Assembly (NCBI GenBank): GCA_035527835.1
Contig: DATKZS010000181.1
Location: 1-43,305 of the forward strand
Source: DATKZS01 sp035527835 [NCBI: bacterium]
Lineage (GTDB): Bacteria; RBG-13-61-14
Direction: 5' to 3'
DNA: 43,305 nucleotides
Shown here: positions 8,604 to 19,032 of the stretch, in pieces
Position numbering within the stretch: position 1 is the first letter of the stretch
Layout: every line of letters begins with the position of its first letter
Made by a program: the position numbers and the translations under genes
Notes under the pieces: model-generated
The model's input: only the letters and a program-made list of their open reading frames with translations
Databases searched by the model: none
Told to the model about the DNA's origin: nothing

Positions 8604-9265
8604 CAGTCCTCCTCTTTCTTCGCGGCCAGGGTGAGGAAGCTGTCCCACGAGTCGCGCTCGGCTCGGATGATCTTGAAGCCGGCCTCGGCCACGGCCTGTT
8701 CCAGTCCTTCCACCGCTTTCGTGCTGGTCTGGGTGAGGGCGAAGGTGACGAGGAGCAGGGGCAGGCGGAGCGCGGTATGAGTGAGACGCTTCAGCGCGGT
8801 GCGGGGCCGGGCCTCGTCGGCGATGGCGAGAAAGCCGCCGGGCCGGAGCACGCGGCAGGCCTCGCGCAGCGCGTAGGCCTGCTCGTCGCGGGAGAGCTCG
8901 GAAAAGACCAGGGTGGAGGCGACGAGGTCGAAGCTCGCGCTCGGGAGCTTGTCCATGCCGGACACTCCCATTTCCCACAGCTCGACCCGGTCGTCCATTT
9001 TCGCATCGCTGATCTTGCGGCGGGCGATCTTGAGCATGGCGTTGGACACGTCGAAGCCCAGGACCCGGGCCCCCTTTCGCGCGGCGAGCAGGGCCATGGT
9101 GCCGGTGCCGGCGCCGATCTCGAGCACGCTCATGCCTGGCCTCACGTGCTCATCCACGATCCGGCGCTTGGCGCGCCCGGACTGGCCGAGGCTGAGCCAG
9201 GAAATGCCGCGGTCGTAGCGCCCGGGCTGCGACTCCAGGATCTTCATGTAGATGTAGCCGGCCAT
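8603..9265 (-). CDS. cpaM: Class I SAM-dependent methyltransferase next to the corrinoid protein (CpaM-like)
   Basis: A 220-residue methyltransferase with the class I Rossmann fold: motif I VLEIGAGTGTMAL (about residues 48-59), acidic motif VLGFDVS, motif FDLVASTLVFSEL, and LRPGGFLAIADEA. It ends in the same TGATG that starts the HgcAB-like gene, so translation is probably coupled. The name corrinoid protein-associated methyltransferase CpaM has, as I recall, been given to methyltransferases found next to HgcA-like proteins. I apply it here by context and have not been able to check it. It may methylate the corrinoid or use the same substrate; which is unknown. The start ATG 9265 has AGGA seven bases upstream and lies 9 bases after the SGNH hydrolase stop. 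Confidence 0.8.
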   Translation of the reverse strand: MAGYIYMKILESQPGRYDRGISWLSLGQSGRAKRRIVDEHVRPGMSVLEIGAGTGTMALLAARKGARVLGFDVSNAMLKIARRKISDAKMDDRVELWEMGVSGMDKLPSASFDLVASTLVFSELSRDEQAYALREACRVLRPGGFLAIADEARPRTALKRLTHTALRLPLLLVTFALTQTSTKAVEGLEQAVAEAGFKIIRAERDSWDSFLTLAAKKEED

Positions 9266-9274
9266 GAACGCGTC

Positions 9275-10429
9275 CTACCTCTCGGAATTGTCACTGTCCA
9301 CCTGTCCCAGCACGCCGCCGGCGAGGAACTCGGCGATGGCATGACCGATATAATCGTTGGTCTGGGCGCGGGGGTGACACTGGTCATAGAAAAGCATCTC
9401 GTCTTTATGGGAGCGCAGCATGGGCAGGAGGTCGAGGTAGTAAAATCCCAGGTCCGTGGCCTTTCGGGAGAGGACCTGCTGCGGATAGTCCTCCACGAAG
9501 TCAGAGTAAACCTGGAACGCCACTGGGAAGGCCACTACCACAACCTGGAAGCCGTTCTTCTCAGCATCGACCTTGAGCCTTTCCAGGACCGGTTGGACCG
9601 TGCTCCATGAATCGTCTTGCCAGGCCGCTCCCCAGTCATATTGGGCTAGGCCGGCAAGCTTCAGAAAGCGGCCGTGGTCGGTTTTCCAGCGCGGGTCATC
9701 GCAGGCGGGGATCCAGGCAAAGCGGTCCGCGCCCTTTTCCTTGATCCATTTCCTGAATACCAGCCTCTGGCAGATCGTCTGGAGAAAAATGCTGTGGCGC
9801 AGGACATAGCCGTAGGAGTCGGCTTCTTGGGCAAACCCCCACGAGGGCCGGCTGTCGTTGAGGTAAAATGCGAGGATGACCACGTCGGGACGGACCGTGA
9901 GGCCTCGGCGCTCCAGGATGTCAACCTCTTCGCGGGTCCCGACGTCCTCGATACCGGCGTTGATCATCGTGTACTTCCGGTCCGGGTTGAGCTGTTCAAG
10001 ATAGTGCCCGATGCGCGCGACGTAGATATGTTCGGCAGGCAGGTACGATCCCCAGGTGATCGAGTCTCCCAGCGCCAGGATGCGGATCTCGTTCGAGGCC
10101 TTATGCTCCGGGACTTCCGGGCCGCGGAAGCCCAGCGAGTTGGTTTGCATGAGCACATCAAGCCCGGACACCGGATGGGCCTTAATCACGACGTTGGCGT
10201 TGGGTATCATGCGCCGGCCATCAGGTGCGTCCACCACCAAGAGCACAGGCGCCGAAATCGAGCCTCCCCCGAAAATGGAATCATGTTCGGCGGGCGTGAT
10301 GTAGGTGACGGTGCGGCGGTAATAGATTTCGAGCGCGGAGAAGATGATAGACAGGACAACCAGGTCCACGGCCACCACGGCCAGGATGCGTTTGAGCCGG
10401 CGATGGTTCCTGGCCGGAGTCTTATGCAT
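9275..10429 (-). CDS. Membrane-anchored SGNH/GDSL hydrolase-family protein
   Basis: A 384-residue protein with one N-terminal membrane helix (ILAVVAVDLVVLSIIFSALEIYY) and an extracytoplasmic SGNH domain. Block I is ALGDSITWG with the nucleophile serine, block II is the MINAGIEDV stretch, block III is FYLNDSRP with the asparagine, and block V is DQCHPRAQTNDYIG, supplying the Asp and His of the triad. Such proteins act as esterases or O-acetyl transfer/removal enzymes on cell-surface polysaccharides or lipids; the substrate here is unknown. It sits 40 bases after the EMC3-like gene and 9 bases before the methyltransferase gene, consistent with one transcript. A GGAGG lies nine bases before ATG 10429. 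Confidence 0.85.
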   Translation of the reverse strand: MHKTPARNHRRLKRILAVVAVDLVVLSIIFSALEIYYRRTVTYITPAEHDSIFGGGSISAPVLLVVDAPDGRRMIPNANVVIKAHPVSGLDVLMQTNSLGFRGPEVPEHKASNEIRILALGDSITWGSYLPAEHIYVARIGHYLEQLNPDRKYTMINAGIEDVGTREEVDILERRGLTVRPDVVILAFYLNDSRPSWGFAQEADSYGYVLRHSIFLQTICQRLVFRKWIKEKGADRFAWIPACDDPRWKTDHGRFLKLAGLAQYDWGAAWQDDSWSTVQPVLERLKVDAEKNGFQVVVVAFPVAFQVYSDFVEDYPQQVLSRKATDLGFYYLDLLPMLRSHKDEMLFYDQCHPRAQTNDYIGHAIAEFLAGGVLGQVDSDNSER

Positions 10430-10469
10430 TCATCCATTCCTCCACGCCGCGGCCGGGAAATACAGGAAA

Positions 10470-11333
10470 CTAGAATTCCACCTTGAGCACGCCCTTGACC
10501 GCGAAGGCGGCGATCATGGAGATGACGAGGAAGGGCCATACCCACCAGGTATTGAGGCCGAGCCACGGGAAGTCGGCCTCGGGATAGGTGATCTGGATTG
10601 CAGCAACGCGCGAGTCCGCGGGCACGCCGACGGCCGGCGGGTAGAGCAGGGCGAGTCCGAGCCCGGCCGATTCATAGGGCGGCACGCGGACGCCGTAGTG
10701 GTCACCGGCCACCAGGGGCACGGTGAACTGCCGGCCCTGAACCGTGAACTTGAGGGGGTGGGATCCGGCGGTCTCGGGCCGCAATTTATAATCCACCTCG
10801 TAGTCGCGGCTCTGCTCCCTGGCGCCTTGCGATTCCATGGTCTTGCGGATGAAGCGCACCGGGTATCCGACCATGCTGACGCCCGGCGGCGGCTCGAGCT
10901 TGACCGCGTCCCGCCAGCCCTCGAACTGGCCGGCCAGCCTGACCTTCACCATGACCTCGTCGCCCGGCTTCACCGGCCGCGACGCGTAGCGCGTCTCCAG
11001 GTTGGCGAAGAGCGGAAAAAAAAGCACGATCATGACGGCGAGCGGGGGCACGGCATAAAGGAAGTAGCGCAGGGCGTTCCACATGATCCGGCCCTGCGCG
11101 GCCACGATCACCGGGGCGTCGTCAATGAAGAGCCAGACCTCGTAGAAGTGGCCCTTGATCTTTTCCTTGGCGTCCTTGATCCCGCCCTGGTTCGAGGTGT
11201 ACTTGTAGATGACCATGGCGATGACGCCCATGATCACGGACCAGACGGCGAGCGGCCACAGCGGATCGAGCCCTGCAAAGGGACTGAAGGATGCGTCCAG
11301 GACGCGGTTGATCAGGATATACAGCTTAACCAT
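10470..11333 (-). CDS. Membrane protein resembling the EMC3/TMCO1 (DUF106) family
   Basis: A 287-residue protein of uncertain family. The N-terminal third has two hydrophobic segments (DPLWPLAVWSVIMGVIAMVI and LYAVPPLAVMIVLFFPLF) around a charged helix that follows YKYTSNQ. This recalls the Oxa1-superfamily EMC3/TMCO1 (DUF106) layout, in which a membrane helix is followed by a YKYxTDQ-like turn and a basic helix. Residues about 110-255 are soluble and beta-rich, opening RPVKPGDEVMVKVRLAG, probably outside the cytoplasm. A last helix near the C-terminus (VWPFLVISMIAAFAV) anchors the end. The family call is made by eye. It lies 12 bases after the RHH-like gene and may serve in insertion or presentation of the neighbouring membrane-bound phosphatases. 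Confidence 0.55.
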   Translation of the reverse strand: MVKLYILINRVLDASFSPFAGLDPLWPLAVWSVIMGVIAMVIYKYTSNQGGIKDAKEKIKGHFYEVWLFIDDAPVIVAAQGRIMWNALRYFLYAVPPLAVMIVLFFPLFANLETRYASRPVKPGDEVMVKVRLAGQFEGWRDAVKLEPPPGVSMVGYPVRFIRKTMESQGAREQSRDYEVDYKLRPETAGSHPLKFTVQGRQFTVPLVAGDHYGVRVPPYESAGLGLALLYPPAVGVPADSRVAAIQITYPEADFPWLGLNTWWVWPFLVISMIAAFAVKGVLKVEF

Positions 11334-11345
11334 TCAAGCCCCGCC

Positions 11346-11531
11346 TCAGGAGATGTACCCGAGCCCCTGCAGTTTTTTCTTGATCTCCTCTTCCGAGTCC
11401 GAGCCTTCGAGCTGGCTCACCTCTTTCTCCAGCGCGTGCGCCACGAACTCGTCCACCGAGCTGTAGCCCGCGAGCTTGGCGAACTTCTCGACCTTGGCGA
11501 AAAGGTCCTTGCCGATCTTTACCTTGGGCAT
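11346..11531 (-). CDS. Small RHH-like protein, 61 residues
   Basis: A short charged protein beginning MPKVKIGKDLFAKVEKFAKLAGYSSVDEFV. A beta strand followed by two helices with the SSVDEFVAHAL pattern resembles ribbon-helix-helix DNA-binding proteins. The C-terminus (SDSEEEIKKKLQGLGYIS) is acidic then basic. I chose ATG 11531, which has GAGGAG upstream and leaves 13 bases after the phosphatase stop; the open frame reaches 11564 but would overlap that gene. Its place inside a membrane-enzyme operon suggests an autoregulator or a small accessory protein that binds a partner. Neither is proven. Confidence 0.75.
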   Translation of the reverse strand: MPKVKIGKDLFAKVEKFAKLAGYSSVDEFVAHALEKEVSQLEGSDSEEEIKKKLQGLGYIS

Positions 11532-11544
11532 GTCCTTCTCCTCT

Positions 11545-13599
11545 CTAAAAAACCGGTTTCCCATCCATGTCGGACGGGGTGGGCAAACCGAAGAGTTTCA
11601 GCACGGTCGGTCCCATGTCAATCAATGCGGGGTCTGCTTTGGCCGTCTTGAAATTGGTGATCAATACTCCCGGGACCTCACTGGTGGCGATGCAGTGGTC
11701 TCCGGACCAGGAGCTCTTGTTGATGACGATGACGTCTTTGGGGAACTTGCCCAGCGCCGACTCGTCTCCGCCGCGGTAGCCGCGCTTGTAGCCCATGATG
11801 ATGTCGGGCGCTATGTCCACGTGGTCTCCCTGGTAGACGTCGCGGGCCTTTTCAGGGTTGAGCACGGGGTGCTCGCCGGTTTCCGGGTCCACGAATTCCT
11901 TGAGCTTCTCGACGATCTCGTCCACCAGGGCGTCCTTTTCCATGGGCGTGACCGTGCCGAACTTCTCACGGCCCATCTGGTTGATGTAGAGGCCGTTGAT
12001 TCCGAACTGGAAGGCCGATGTCCGCGACCAGTCCACGGCGAAGTCCATGGTGTCCTGGTCGCGGAAGTACTCGATGTTCTCCTGCTTCACTTCCGGCCTG
12101 AGCTTCAGATAGCCGTTTTGCAGGAGCCAGGTGTTGACCTCGAAGGACCGGGACCAGGGCCCGAAGCCGTGGTCGCTCATGATGATGAGCGTGGTGTTCT
12201 GGTCCACGCAGGGCAGGACCCAGCCGAGCAGGGCGTCCATTCTCCGGTACAGGGTCTCAAGCGGGTCGCCGAGCCTGGCGGCCCACACCGGATCATAGGC
12301 CGGATGGTCCTTTTCGTGCAGCCGCCAGAACATGTGCTGGCCCAGGTCCAGGTTGGAGATGTAATAGAAGAGCAGGCCGTCGTGAAAATGGTCCAGGTGC
12401 CAGCGCAGCATCTTCTCGTCCTCGGCGAACACGATGCCCATCTGGTGGAACAGCTCGCCGTCGTCGAAGATGTCCAGGTCCGCCTGCCGGGCCTTGGTGT
12501 TCTCGGGCATGCCCTGGGTGTAGTACAGGCCGTTGGCCTCGGCCACCTCTTTGGAATACTCGGCCGGGTTGGTGACCGGGATCGAGGGGTTCAGCGGGTC
12601 CATGTTGACCGGAGACGCGTAAAGCTTGAAGTCCGGCCTGACCTCCTTCAGGTAAAAGCGCACGATGCCGTGGGCCGAGACGAACGGGCTCCACATCTTG
12701 AACTCGAGCGGGTACCAGCCGCTCCATTCGCCCTCGGCCAGCATCAGCTCCTGGTCCTGGAACTCGATCTTGACCTCCGGGTGGTCCGGATCAATGTAGA
12801 TGTTGATGGGGACTTCGCAAGTGGCGTAGTTGCGTTGCTTGTTGTCGCCCGTGCCTAGGTAGGGCCTTTTCGCGTCCAGCTCGAAGGTGTTTTTCGGTCC
12901 GGTGATCCTGGTCCGGATCACGTCGTTCACCGGATAGACGGGGACGATGGTGCCGCCCCCGATCTCCTCCGGGTGCTCCGGCGGGTTGTCGGTGAAAAAG
13001 GTGAAGGTGCCGTAGGTGCCGAGCAGGTCGGGGGTGCCCATGCCTGACCCGGACCAGCCCTTGCCCTCGTCGGGCGGGAAATTGGACGGGATCTTGAATA
13101 CGCGCGTGTAAATGCCGGTGTCGGCCAGGTAGTCCCAGAAGGGCTTGCCGGAGCGCAGGTTCTCGGCCTTGCCGCCCTTCCACCAGATCACGCGCCGGCC
13201 GATCGCCAGGGATGAGCTTTCCGGCGGGTCCGTCACCTGCGACATGGCCAGGAACGGGAAATAGGTGTCGGGGTTGCGCGCGATGAAGTCGTAGATGCCG
13301 TGTTTGCCGGGGTTCTTCCCGGAGATGAAGTTGGACCATGCCACCGGGCTTTGCGGGGGAATGGAGGAAGTGAGCGGCTTGAAGTCGCCCGCGCTGATGA
13401 CCTTCTCGAAGTTGGGCATGATGCCCTTGTCCATGAACTCCTTGAGCAGGCGCGGGTCCATGCCGTCAATGCCCAAAATCAATACCTTCTTGCCGGTGGT
13501 CCGGTCCCTCTCCCCGCAGGAGATGATGCCCGCAAGCGCAACGATAAGCAAGAGATGAATCGCGAGCGCGCGTAAAAAAATTTTATGTTCACAAATCAT
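11545..13599 (-). CDS. Alkaline-phosphatase-superfamily lipoprotein (type I phosphodiesterase/nucleotide pyrophosphatase-like), copy 1
   Basis: A 684-residue enzyme of the type I phosphodiesterase branch. The N-terminus is a signal peptide with a lipobox-like IISC, suggesting a lipoprotein. Metal and catalytic positions are visible: LILGIDGMDP (metal Asp), SPVAWSNFISG (serine in the nucleophile position) followed by NPGKHGIYDF, NLDLGQH, MSDHGFGPW and SGDHC. Between them lies a beta-rich insertion of about 250 residues (around YPVNDVIRTRITG to IVRFYLKE) that is shared with copy 2. Substrates are probably phosphodiesters or phospho-headgroups in the envelope, by inference. I prefer ATG 13599, with GGAG eight bases upstream; an in-frame ATG at 13629 would put ten residues before the signal peptide. 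It is followed 13 bases later by the RHH-like gene. Confidence 0.88.
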   Translation of the reverse strand: MICEHKIFLRALAIHLLLIVALAGIISCGERDRTTGKKVLILGIDGMDPRLLKEFMDKGIMPNFEKVISAGDFKPLTSSIPPQSPVAWSNFISGKNPGKHGIYDFIARNPDTYFPFLAMSQVTDPPESSSLAIGRRVIWWKGGKAENLRSGKPFWDYLADTGIYTRVFKIPSNFPPDEGKGWSGSGMGTPDLLGTYGTFTFFTDNPPEHPEEIGGGTIVPVYPVNDVIRTRITGPKNTFELDAKRPYLGTGDNKQRNYATCEVPINIYIDPDHPEVKIEFQDQELMLAEGEWSGWYPLEFKMWSPFVSAHGIVRFYLKEVRPDFKLYASPVNMDPLNPSIPVTNPAEYSKEVAEANGLYYTQGMPENTKARQADLDIFDDGELFHQMGIVFAEDEKMLRWHLDHFHDGLLFYYISNLDLGQHMFWRLHEKDHPAYDPVWAARLGDPLETLYRRMDALLGWVLPCVDQNTTLIIMSDHGFGPWSRSFEVNTWLLQNGYLKLRPEVKQENIEYFRDQDTMDFAVDWSRTSAFQFGINGLYINQMGREKFGTVTPMEKDALVDEIVEKLKEFVDPETGEHPVLNPEKARDVYQGDHVDIAPDIIMGYKRGYRGGDESALGKFPKDVIVINKSSWSGDHCIATSEVPGVLITNFKTAKADPALIDMGPTVLKLFGLPTPSDMDGKPVF

Positions 13600-13633
13600 T
13601 CGTCTCGCTCCAGTCCACCTCACGGCCATCCTT

Positions 13634-13656
13634 CCTCAAGCCTCAAGCCCCAGGCC

Positions 13657-13663
<7 letters not shown>
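13634..13663. repeat. Single arm of the CCTCAAGCC repeat, overlapping a stop codon
   Basis: A run of CCTCAAGCC-like units fills the gap between the two phosphatase genes. The last unit, GCGTGAGGC read on the minus strand, provides the TGA stop (13659-13657) of the upstream phosphatase. It is the same family as the perfect hairpin at 958-1038. Confidence 0.75.
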
Positions 13664-15741
<2,078 letters not shown>

Positions 15742-15816
15742 TGTTATCATTGCTCCGGGAAGCGCTTATTTAGAGACAACAAACTCTCAAGGTGTTCCGA
15801 AATCTTCATTCTGTTT

Positions 15817-15929
15817 GTCCCGGAGGGACATCTCGAAAGTAGCCCGGGAATTTATTCCTGGGAACGCGAGCCAAGGCAGCCATCAAGTCCCGCAAGGGAC
15901 GACCGAAATCTCGACCGTCCCTCCGGGAC
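15817..15929. repeat. Cluster of three GTCCC...GGGAC palindromes
   Basis: GTCCCGGAGGGAC (15817-15829), GTCCCGCAAGGGAC (15887-15900) and GTCCCTCCGGGAC (15917-15929) share 5-base stems with different 3-4 base loops. A related imperfect palindrome begins CCCGGGAATTTATTCC at 15843. The cluster fills the 190-base gap between phosphatase copies 2 and 3. It is REP-like; no transposase is present. Confidence 0.8.
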
Positions 15930-15933
15930 TGAC

Positions 15934-17250
15934 CTATATGTTCAGCGGCCCGGTCACGATTTCCGCGAGCTCCGTAATATTGAGATCGCCGCCCTGCTGG
16001 TCGAGCGACCAAAAGAAGGCGTCGTCCCAGGTATGCATTCCGGTGAGATCGCTTCTTCCAAAGACCTCTTTTGCGTTGATCATGCCTTTGAGGTCAAAGC
16101 CGTGATTGGCGACGGCGATCAGGTCGGGGCCGTTCTTGGCTTCCGGGCCGGAATAGGCCTCGTCGCGCGTCTTTACGAACTCGATGACCTTGTCGTCATG
16201 ATAGCACAGGGCCCCGAGCTTTTCCCGGATTTCATTGATGAGCGCCGGGGCGTCGGCCTCGGCCACTCCGCCCTTGCCGTACTTGCCCGCGCGATGGATG
16301 TAGATGCGGCCGGGGTCGAGGCAGAACGCGCGCGACTCCGGCATGATGTCTTCCATGCCCTCCGGCGGGTCCTTGACGAAGGAGAGATAGCCCTGCTCCT
16401 TGAGCCACGCGTTCACGTACACCTCCTGCCTGATCCCGCAGAAGCCGTGGTCCGAGAGCATGAAGAAGCCCTCGCCCTCCCGCGAGACGTCCACGCCCGC
16501 GTGATAGCGCTCCCACATCTCCCGGATGAACTTGTCAACATCGCGGTAGTAGTCGAGGGCCTGGCCGTGGCGCTCGTGAGATGCGTCCTCCACCGCGCTC
16601 CAGAGGTAGTGCTGGAGCCGGTCGGTGCCGGTTATCACCACCTGGAAGTAGTCCCAGTCCTCATCCCTCCACATGGCGTCGGCCACGGCGCGGCGGCCGT
16701 CGAGCGTGCGCGTGAGCTCGATGAAGAGCTGGTTGTGGTCCTTCCGGCAGCGCTGGGTGTCTATGTCAATCTCGTAATTATTGCGCCGGAGCGTCGCGAG
16801 CCAGCGCATGGGCTTCACCGCCTTGATGAGCTCGATGGCCACGAAGCCGGAAACCAGCGAGCCGGGGATGTCGCGCGCCGGATACGTGCCCGGCTGATTG
16901 ATCACCACCGAGCGCTTGCCTTGCTCGCCGATCTTGTCCCAGAACGTGGGGCACTTGAGATTGGAGAAGTTGGTGAAGCGGAGCCGATAGCCCGGGGCCA
17001 GCTCGGTGAACCCGAAGATGCCGTGCACGCCCGGGTTCCGGCCGGTCATGAACGACGGCCACGAAACCGCGCTGATCTCCGGCAGCGTCACCTTCATCCG
17101 GTGGAGCGCGCCGGCCTTTACCAGCCCCGCCATGAACGGCCAGGTCCCGTCCGAGGTGAGCCGCTTGACCAGCGTGTACGGAACGCCATCAAGCCCGACC
17201 ACGCACGAGCGGCCGGCCTTCTTCTTTTTGAACAAGTCTCTCAGCGCCAT
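15934..17250 (-). CDS. Alkaline-phosphatase-superfamily protein, soluble copy 3
   Basis: A 438-residue member of the same superfamily but shorter and without signal peptide or membrane helix: it starts MALRDLFKKKKAGRSCVVGLDG. It lacks the long beta-rich insertion of the other two copies. Catalytic positions are kept: VVGLDGVPY, SAVSWPSFMTG, NPGVHGIFGFTEL, ITGTDRLQHYLW, MLSDHGFCG and GMHTWDD. It resembles the predicted phosphohydrolase/phosphomutase group (AP3770-like). A cytoplasmic role on a nucleotide-linked or phosphorylated precursor would complement the two membrane-bound paralogues, by inference. It has its own promoter upstream, and GAGGGG precedes ATG 17250. Confidence 0.88.
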   Translation of the reverse strand: MALRDLFKKKKAGRSCVVGLDGVPYTLVKRLTSDGTWPFMAGLVKAGALHRMKVTLPEISAVSWPSFMTGRNPGVHGIFGFTELAPGYRLRFTNFSNLKCPTFWDKIGEQGKRSVVINQPGTYPARDIPGSLVSGFVAIELIKAVKPMRWLATLRRNNYEIDIDTQRCRKDHNQLFIELTRTLDGRRAVADAMWRDEDWDYFQVVITGTDRLQHYLWSAVEDASHERHGQALDYYRDVDKFIREMWERYHAGVDVSREGEGFFMLSDHGFCGIRQEVYVNAWLKEQGYLSFVKDPPEGMEDIMPESRAFCLDPGRIYIHRAGKYGKGGVAEADAPALINEIREKLGALCYHDDKVIEFVKTRDEAYSGPEAKNGPDLIAVANHGFDLKGMINAKEVFGRSDLTGMHTWDDAFFWSLDQQGGDLNITELAEIVTGPLNI

Positions 17251-17307
17251 GCTTGCCCCTCACGTGTTGATGCAGGCCGCGCTCGGCCGCGCCTTGCGAT
17301 GCGCCCG

Positions 17308-17336
17308 ATTATAGCCCCTGGTCCGGAAAGGGCCAA
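17308..17336 (-). promoter_or_regulatory. Promoter upstream of phosphatase copy 3
   Basis: On the minus strand TTGGCC (17336-17331), 17 bases, and a consensus TATAAT (17313-17308). The predicted leader to ATG 17250 is about 50 bases. This may be the main promoter of the phosphatase-to-HgcAB gene set. Confidence 0.55.
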
Positions 17337-17365
17337 ACCCGGGACCCTGGCTTTTGCCTCCGGTT

Positions 17366-18814
17366 TCAGGGATTCTGGTTGCCCAAGGCCTCGATGATAA
17401 GGGACAGGAATTTCTGATGGTCCCATGCCTGGAGGTGGTTGGGAGTGAATCCGAGACGGACCACGACCAGGTCATGGGAGGGGATGATGGTGACGTACTG
17501 GCCGTCGTGTCCGCGGGCGGAGTAAAGATCAACCGGGAGCTTTGGCAGCCAGCGGTCCTCCTGGTTGCCGGGCGAGCCCGCGTTCAGCCAGAACTGGGCG
17601 CCATACCCGCCATGCGGGGCCGCCGGGGTGGGAGTAGAGCTGTAAGCAACCCAGCCTTGGGGAAGGATGCGCTCGCCGTTCCATACCCCGTCCCGGAGAA
17701 AGAGCAGTCCGAACCGCGCCCAGTCCCGCGCGCTGGCGTATAAATACGAAGCGCCCGCGAAAGTGCCCGAGGCGTCGGGCTCGAGCACCGCGGAGCTCAT
17801 CCCGAGCTTGTCAAAAAGCTCGCGGCGGGGAAAGGCCAGGTAGTCCTCGCCGGTCCCGCCCACGGCCTGCCTTACCATCCGGGCCAGGATCATCGAGGTG
17901 CCGGAAGAGTAGGACCACACCGAGTCCGGCTCCGCGGATAATGGCATGTCCGCGGCAAAGGCGGCCATGTCGCCATGATTGAAGAGCATCACGTTGACGT
18001 CCGAGGCGATGTTTTTCTCGTACTCCTCCACGAACTTGAGCCCGCTCTCCATGCGCAGGAGCTGGTCCACGGTTATTTGCGCGCGCGGGTCGTCCGGCCC
18101 TTTCCATTGGGGCACCGGCGCCGGCTCATGAATGTCGAGTCGGCCCTGCCGCACCAGGATGCCCACCAGGGCGTTGGTAACGCTCTTGGTCATGGACCAG
18201 CCCAGCAGGGGCGTGTCAGAGGAAAAGCCCGGGGCATACCTCTCGGCTATGATCCGGCCCTGGTAAACCACAACCACCGCCCTGGTGCCGACGGGACGGC
18301 CGGGCGCCGGGTCGGTGAAGGCAAAGTCAAGGGCCTGGTCAAGCTTCTTCCTGTCCGCCCCGGAAGGAAGATTTTGCGTATCCACCTTGCCGCCCCGGGG
18401 CCAGGGAAGGTCCCTGGAAAGCCCGGGCGGGGCGACAGGCGCGGCCGCGGCCTGGGCTTTTAATTCTTCATCGCTCACGTCCACCACCACCGTGCAGCCC
18501 AGTCCCTCCCGATACACCGCCCGCTTGGAAAACAGGCCGAGAATGGATGCGGTCACCTGTTTTTTTTGCCGGTCGAGCCTGACGCTGATCGGGTAGCCGC
18601 TGGTGGGACTGAGGTCAACTTTTTCTATCTCCCGCGGGTCCCGGCCGGAGACGAACACGCTCGAGCACATGACCTTGGCCGTGTATCCCGTGCCCACCCC
18701 CGCTATTTCGGAGATGTCTTGGTCAAATATCAACAGGCCGAGAAGTGGTAATGCCGCCAGCGCCGCAATTACCGCCACTAAAACCTTTTTCCACCGCGCG
18801 CTCTTTGCCGCCAT
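17366..18814 (-). CDS. Serine hydrolase of the beta-lactamase/penicillin-binding-like family
   Basis: A 482-residue exported protein. An N-terminal helix (VLVAVIAALAALPLLGLLIF) serves as membrane anchor or signal. Residues up to about 150 form an unrecognised pre-domain. The class C beta-lactamase-like domain carries SMTK (nucleophile Ser and Lys, in LLGWSMTKSVTNAL), YSS (in VWSYSSGTSMILA) and HDG (in ARGHDGQYV), a full catalytic triad for an esterase, peptidase or amidohydrolase. The natural substrate cannot be told; nylon-oligomer hydrolase-like and esterase members look similar. I chose ATG 18814 with GGAGG five bases upstream. A possible -10 box TAGAAT lies at 18863-18858. It is separated by 115 bases from phosphatase copy 3 and may be a separate unit. 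Confidence 0.9.
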   Translation of the reverse strand: MAAKSARWKKVLVAVIAALAALPLLGLLIFDQDISEIAGVGTGYTAKVMCSSVFVSGRDPREIEKVDLSPTSGYPISVRLDRQKKQVTASILGLFSKRAVYREGLGCTVVVDVSDEELKAQAAAAPVAPPGLSRDLPWPRGGKVDTQNLPSGADRKKLDQALDFAFTDPAPGRPVGTRAVVVVYQGRIIAERYAPGFSSDTPLLGWSMTKSVTNALVGILVRQGRLDIHEPAPVPQWKGPDDPRAQITVDQLLRMESGLKFVEEYEKNIASDVNVMLFNHGDMAAFAADMPLSAEPDSVWSYSSGTSMILARMVRQAVGGTGEDYLAFPRRELFDKLGMSSAVLEPDASGTFAGASYLYASARDWARFGLLFLRDGVWNGERILPQGWVAYSSTPTPAAPHGGYGAQFWLNAGSPGNQEDRWLPKLPVDLYSARGHDGQYVTIIPSHDLVVVRLGFTPNHLQAWDHQKFLSLIIEALGNQNP

Positions 18815-19032
18815 GATCTCCTCCAGCCAAGTCAAACGTTACCCGATGGCTTTCCCGATTCTACCGTCTCGACCCTGGCCGCGGCAAGTTCGGCCCGCAC
18901 CCAGGGCAGCCGCCATCCTTGTCGCCCTCCCCTCCAGCGGCGGCGTCTTTTTCAACGGCCTCCTTTGATGTATATTGAATGGCGCGCCGCCCCGGCCGCG
19001 CGGCCGGGTTGCAAAGGGAAAGGGAGCCTTGT

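Noticed and set aside
8604-8978. Upstream extension of the HgcAB-like frame
   Set aside because: The extra 125 residues are arginine/proline-rich shadow translation of the methyltransferase gene. ATG 8603 has a good ribosome site.
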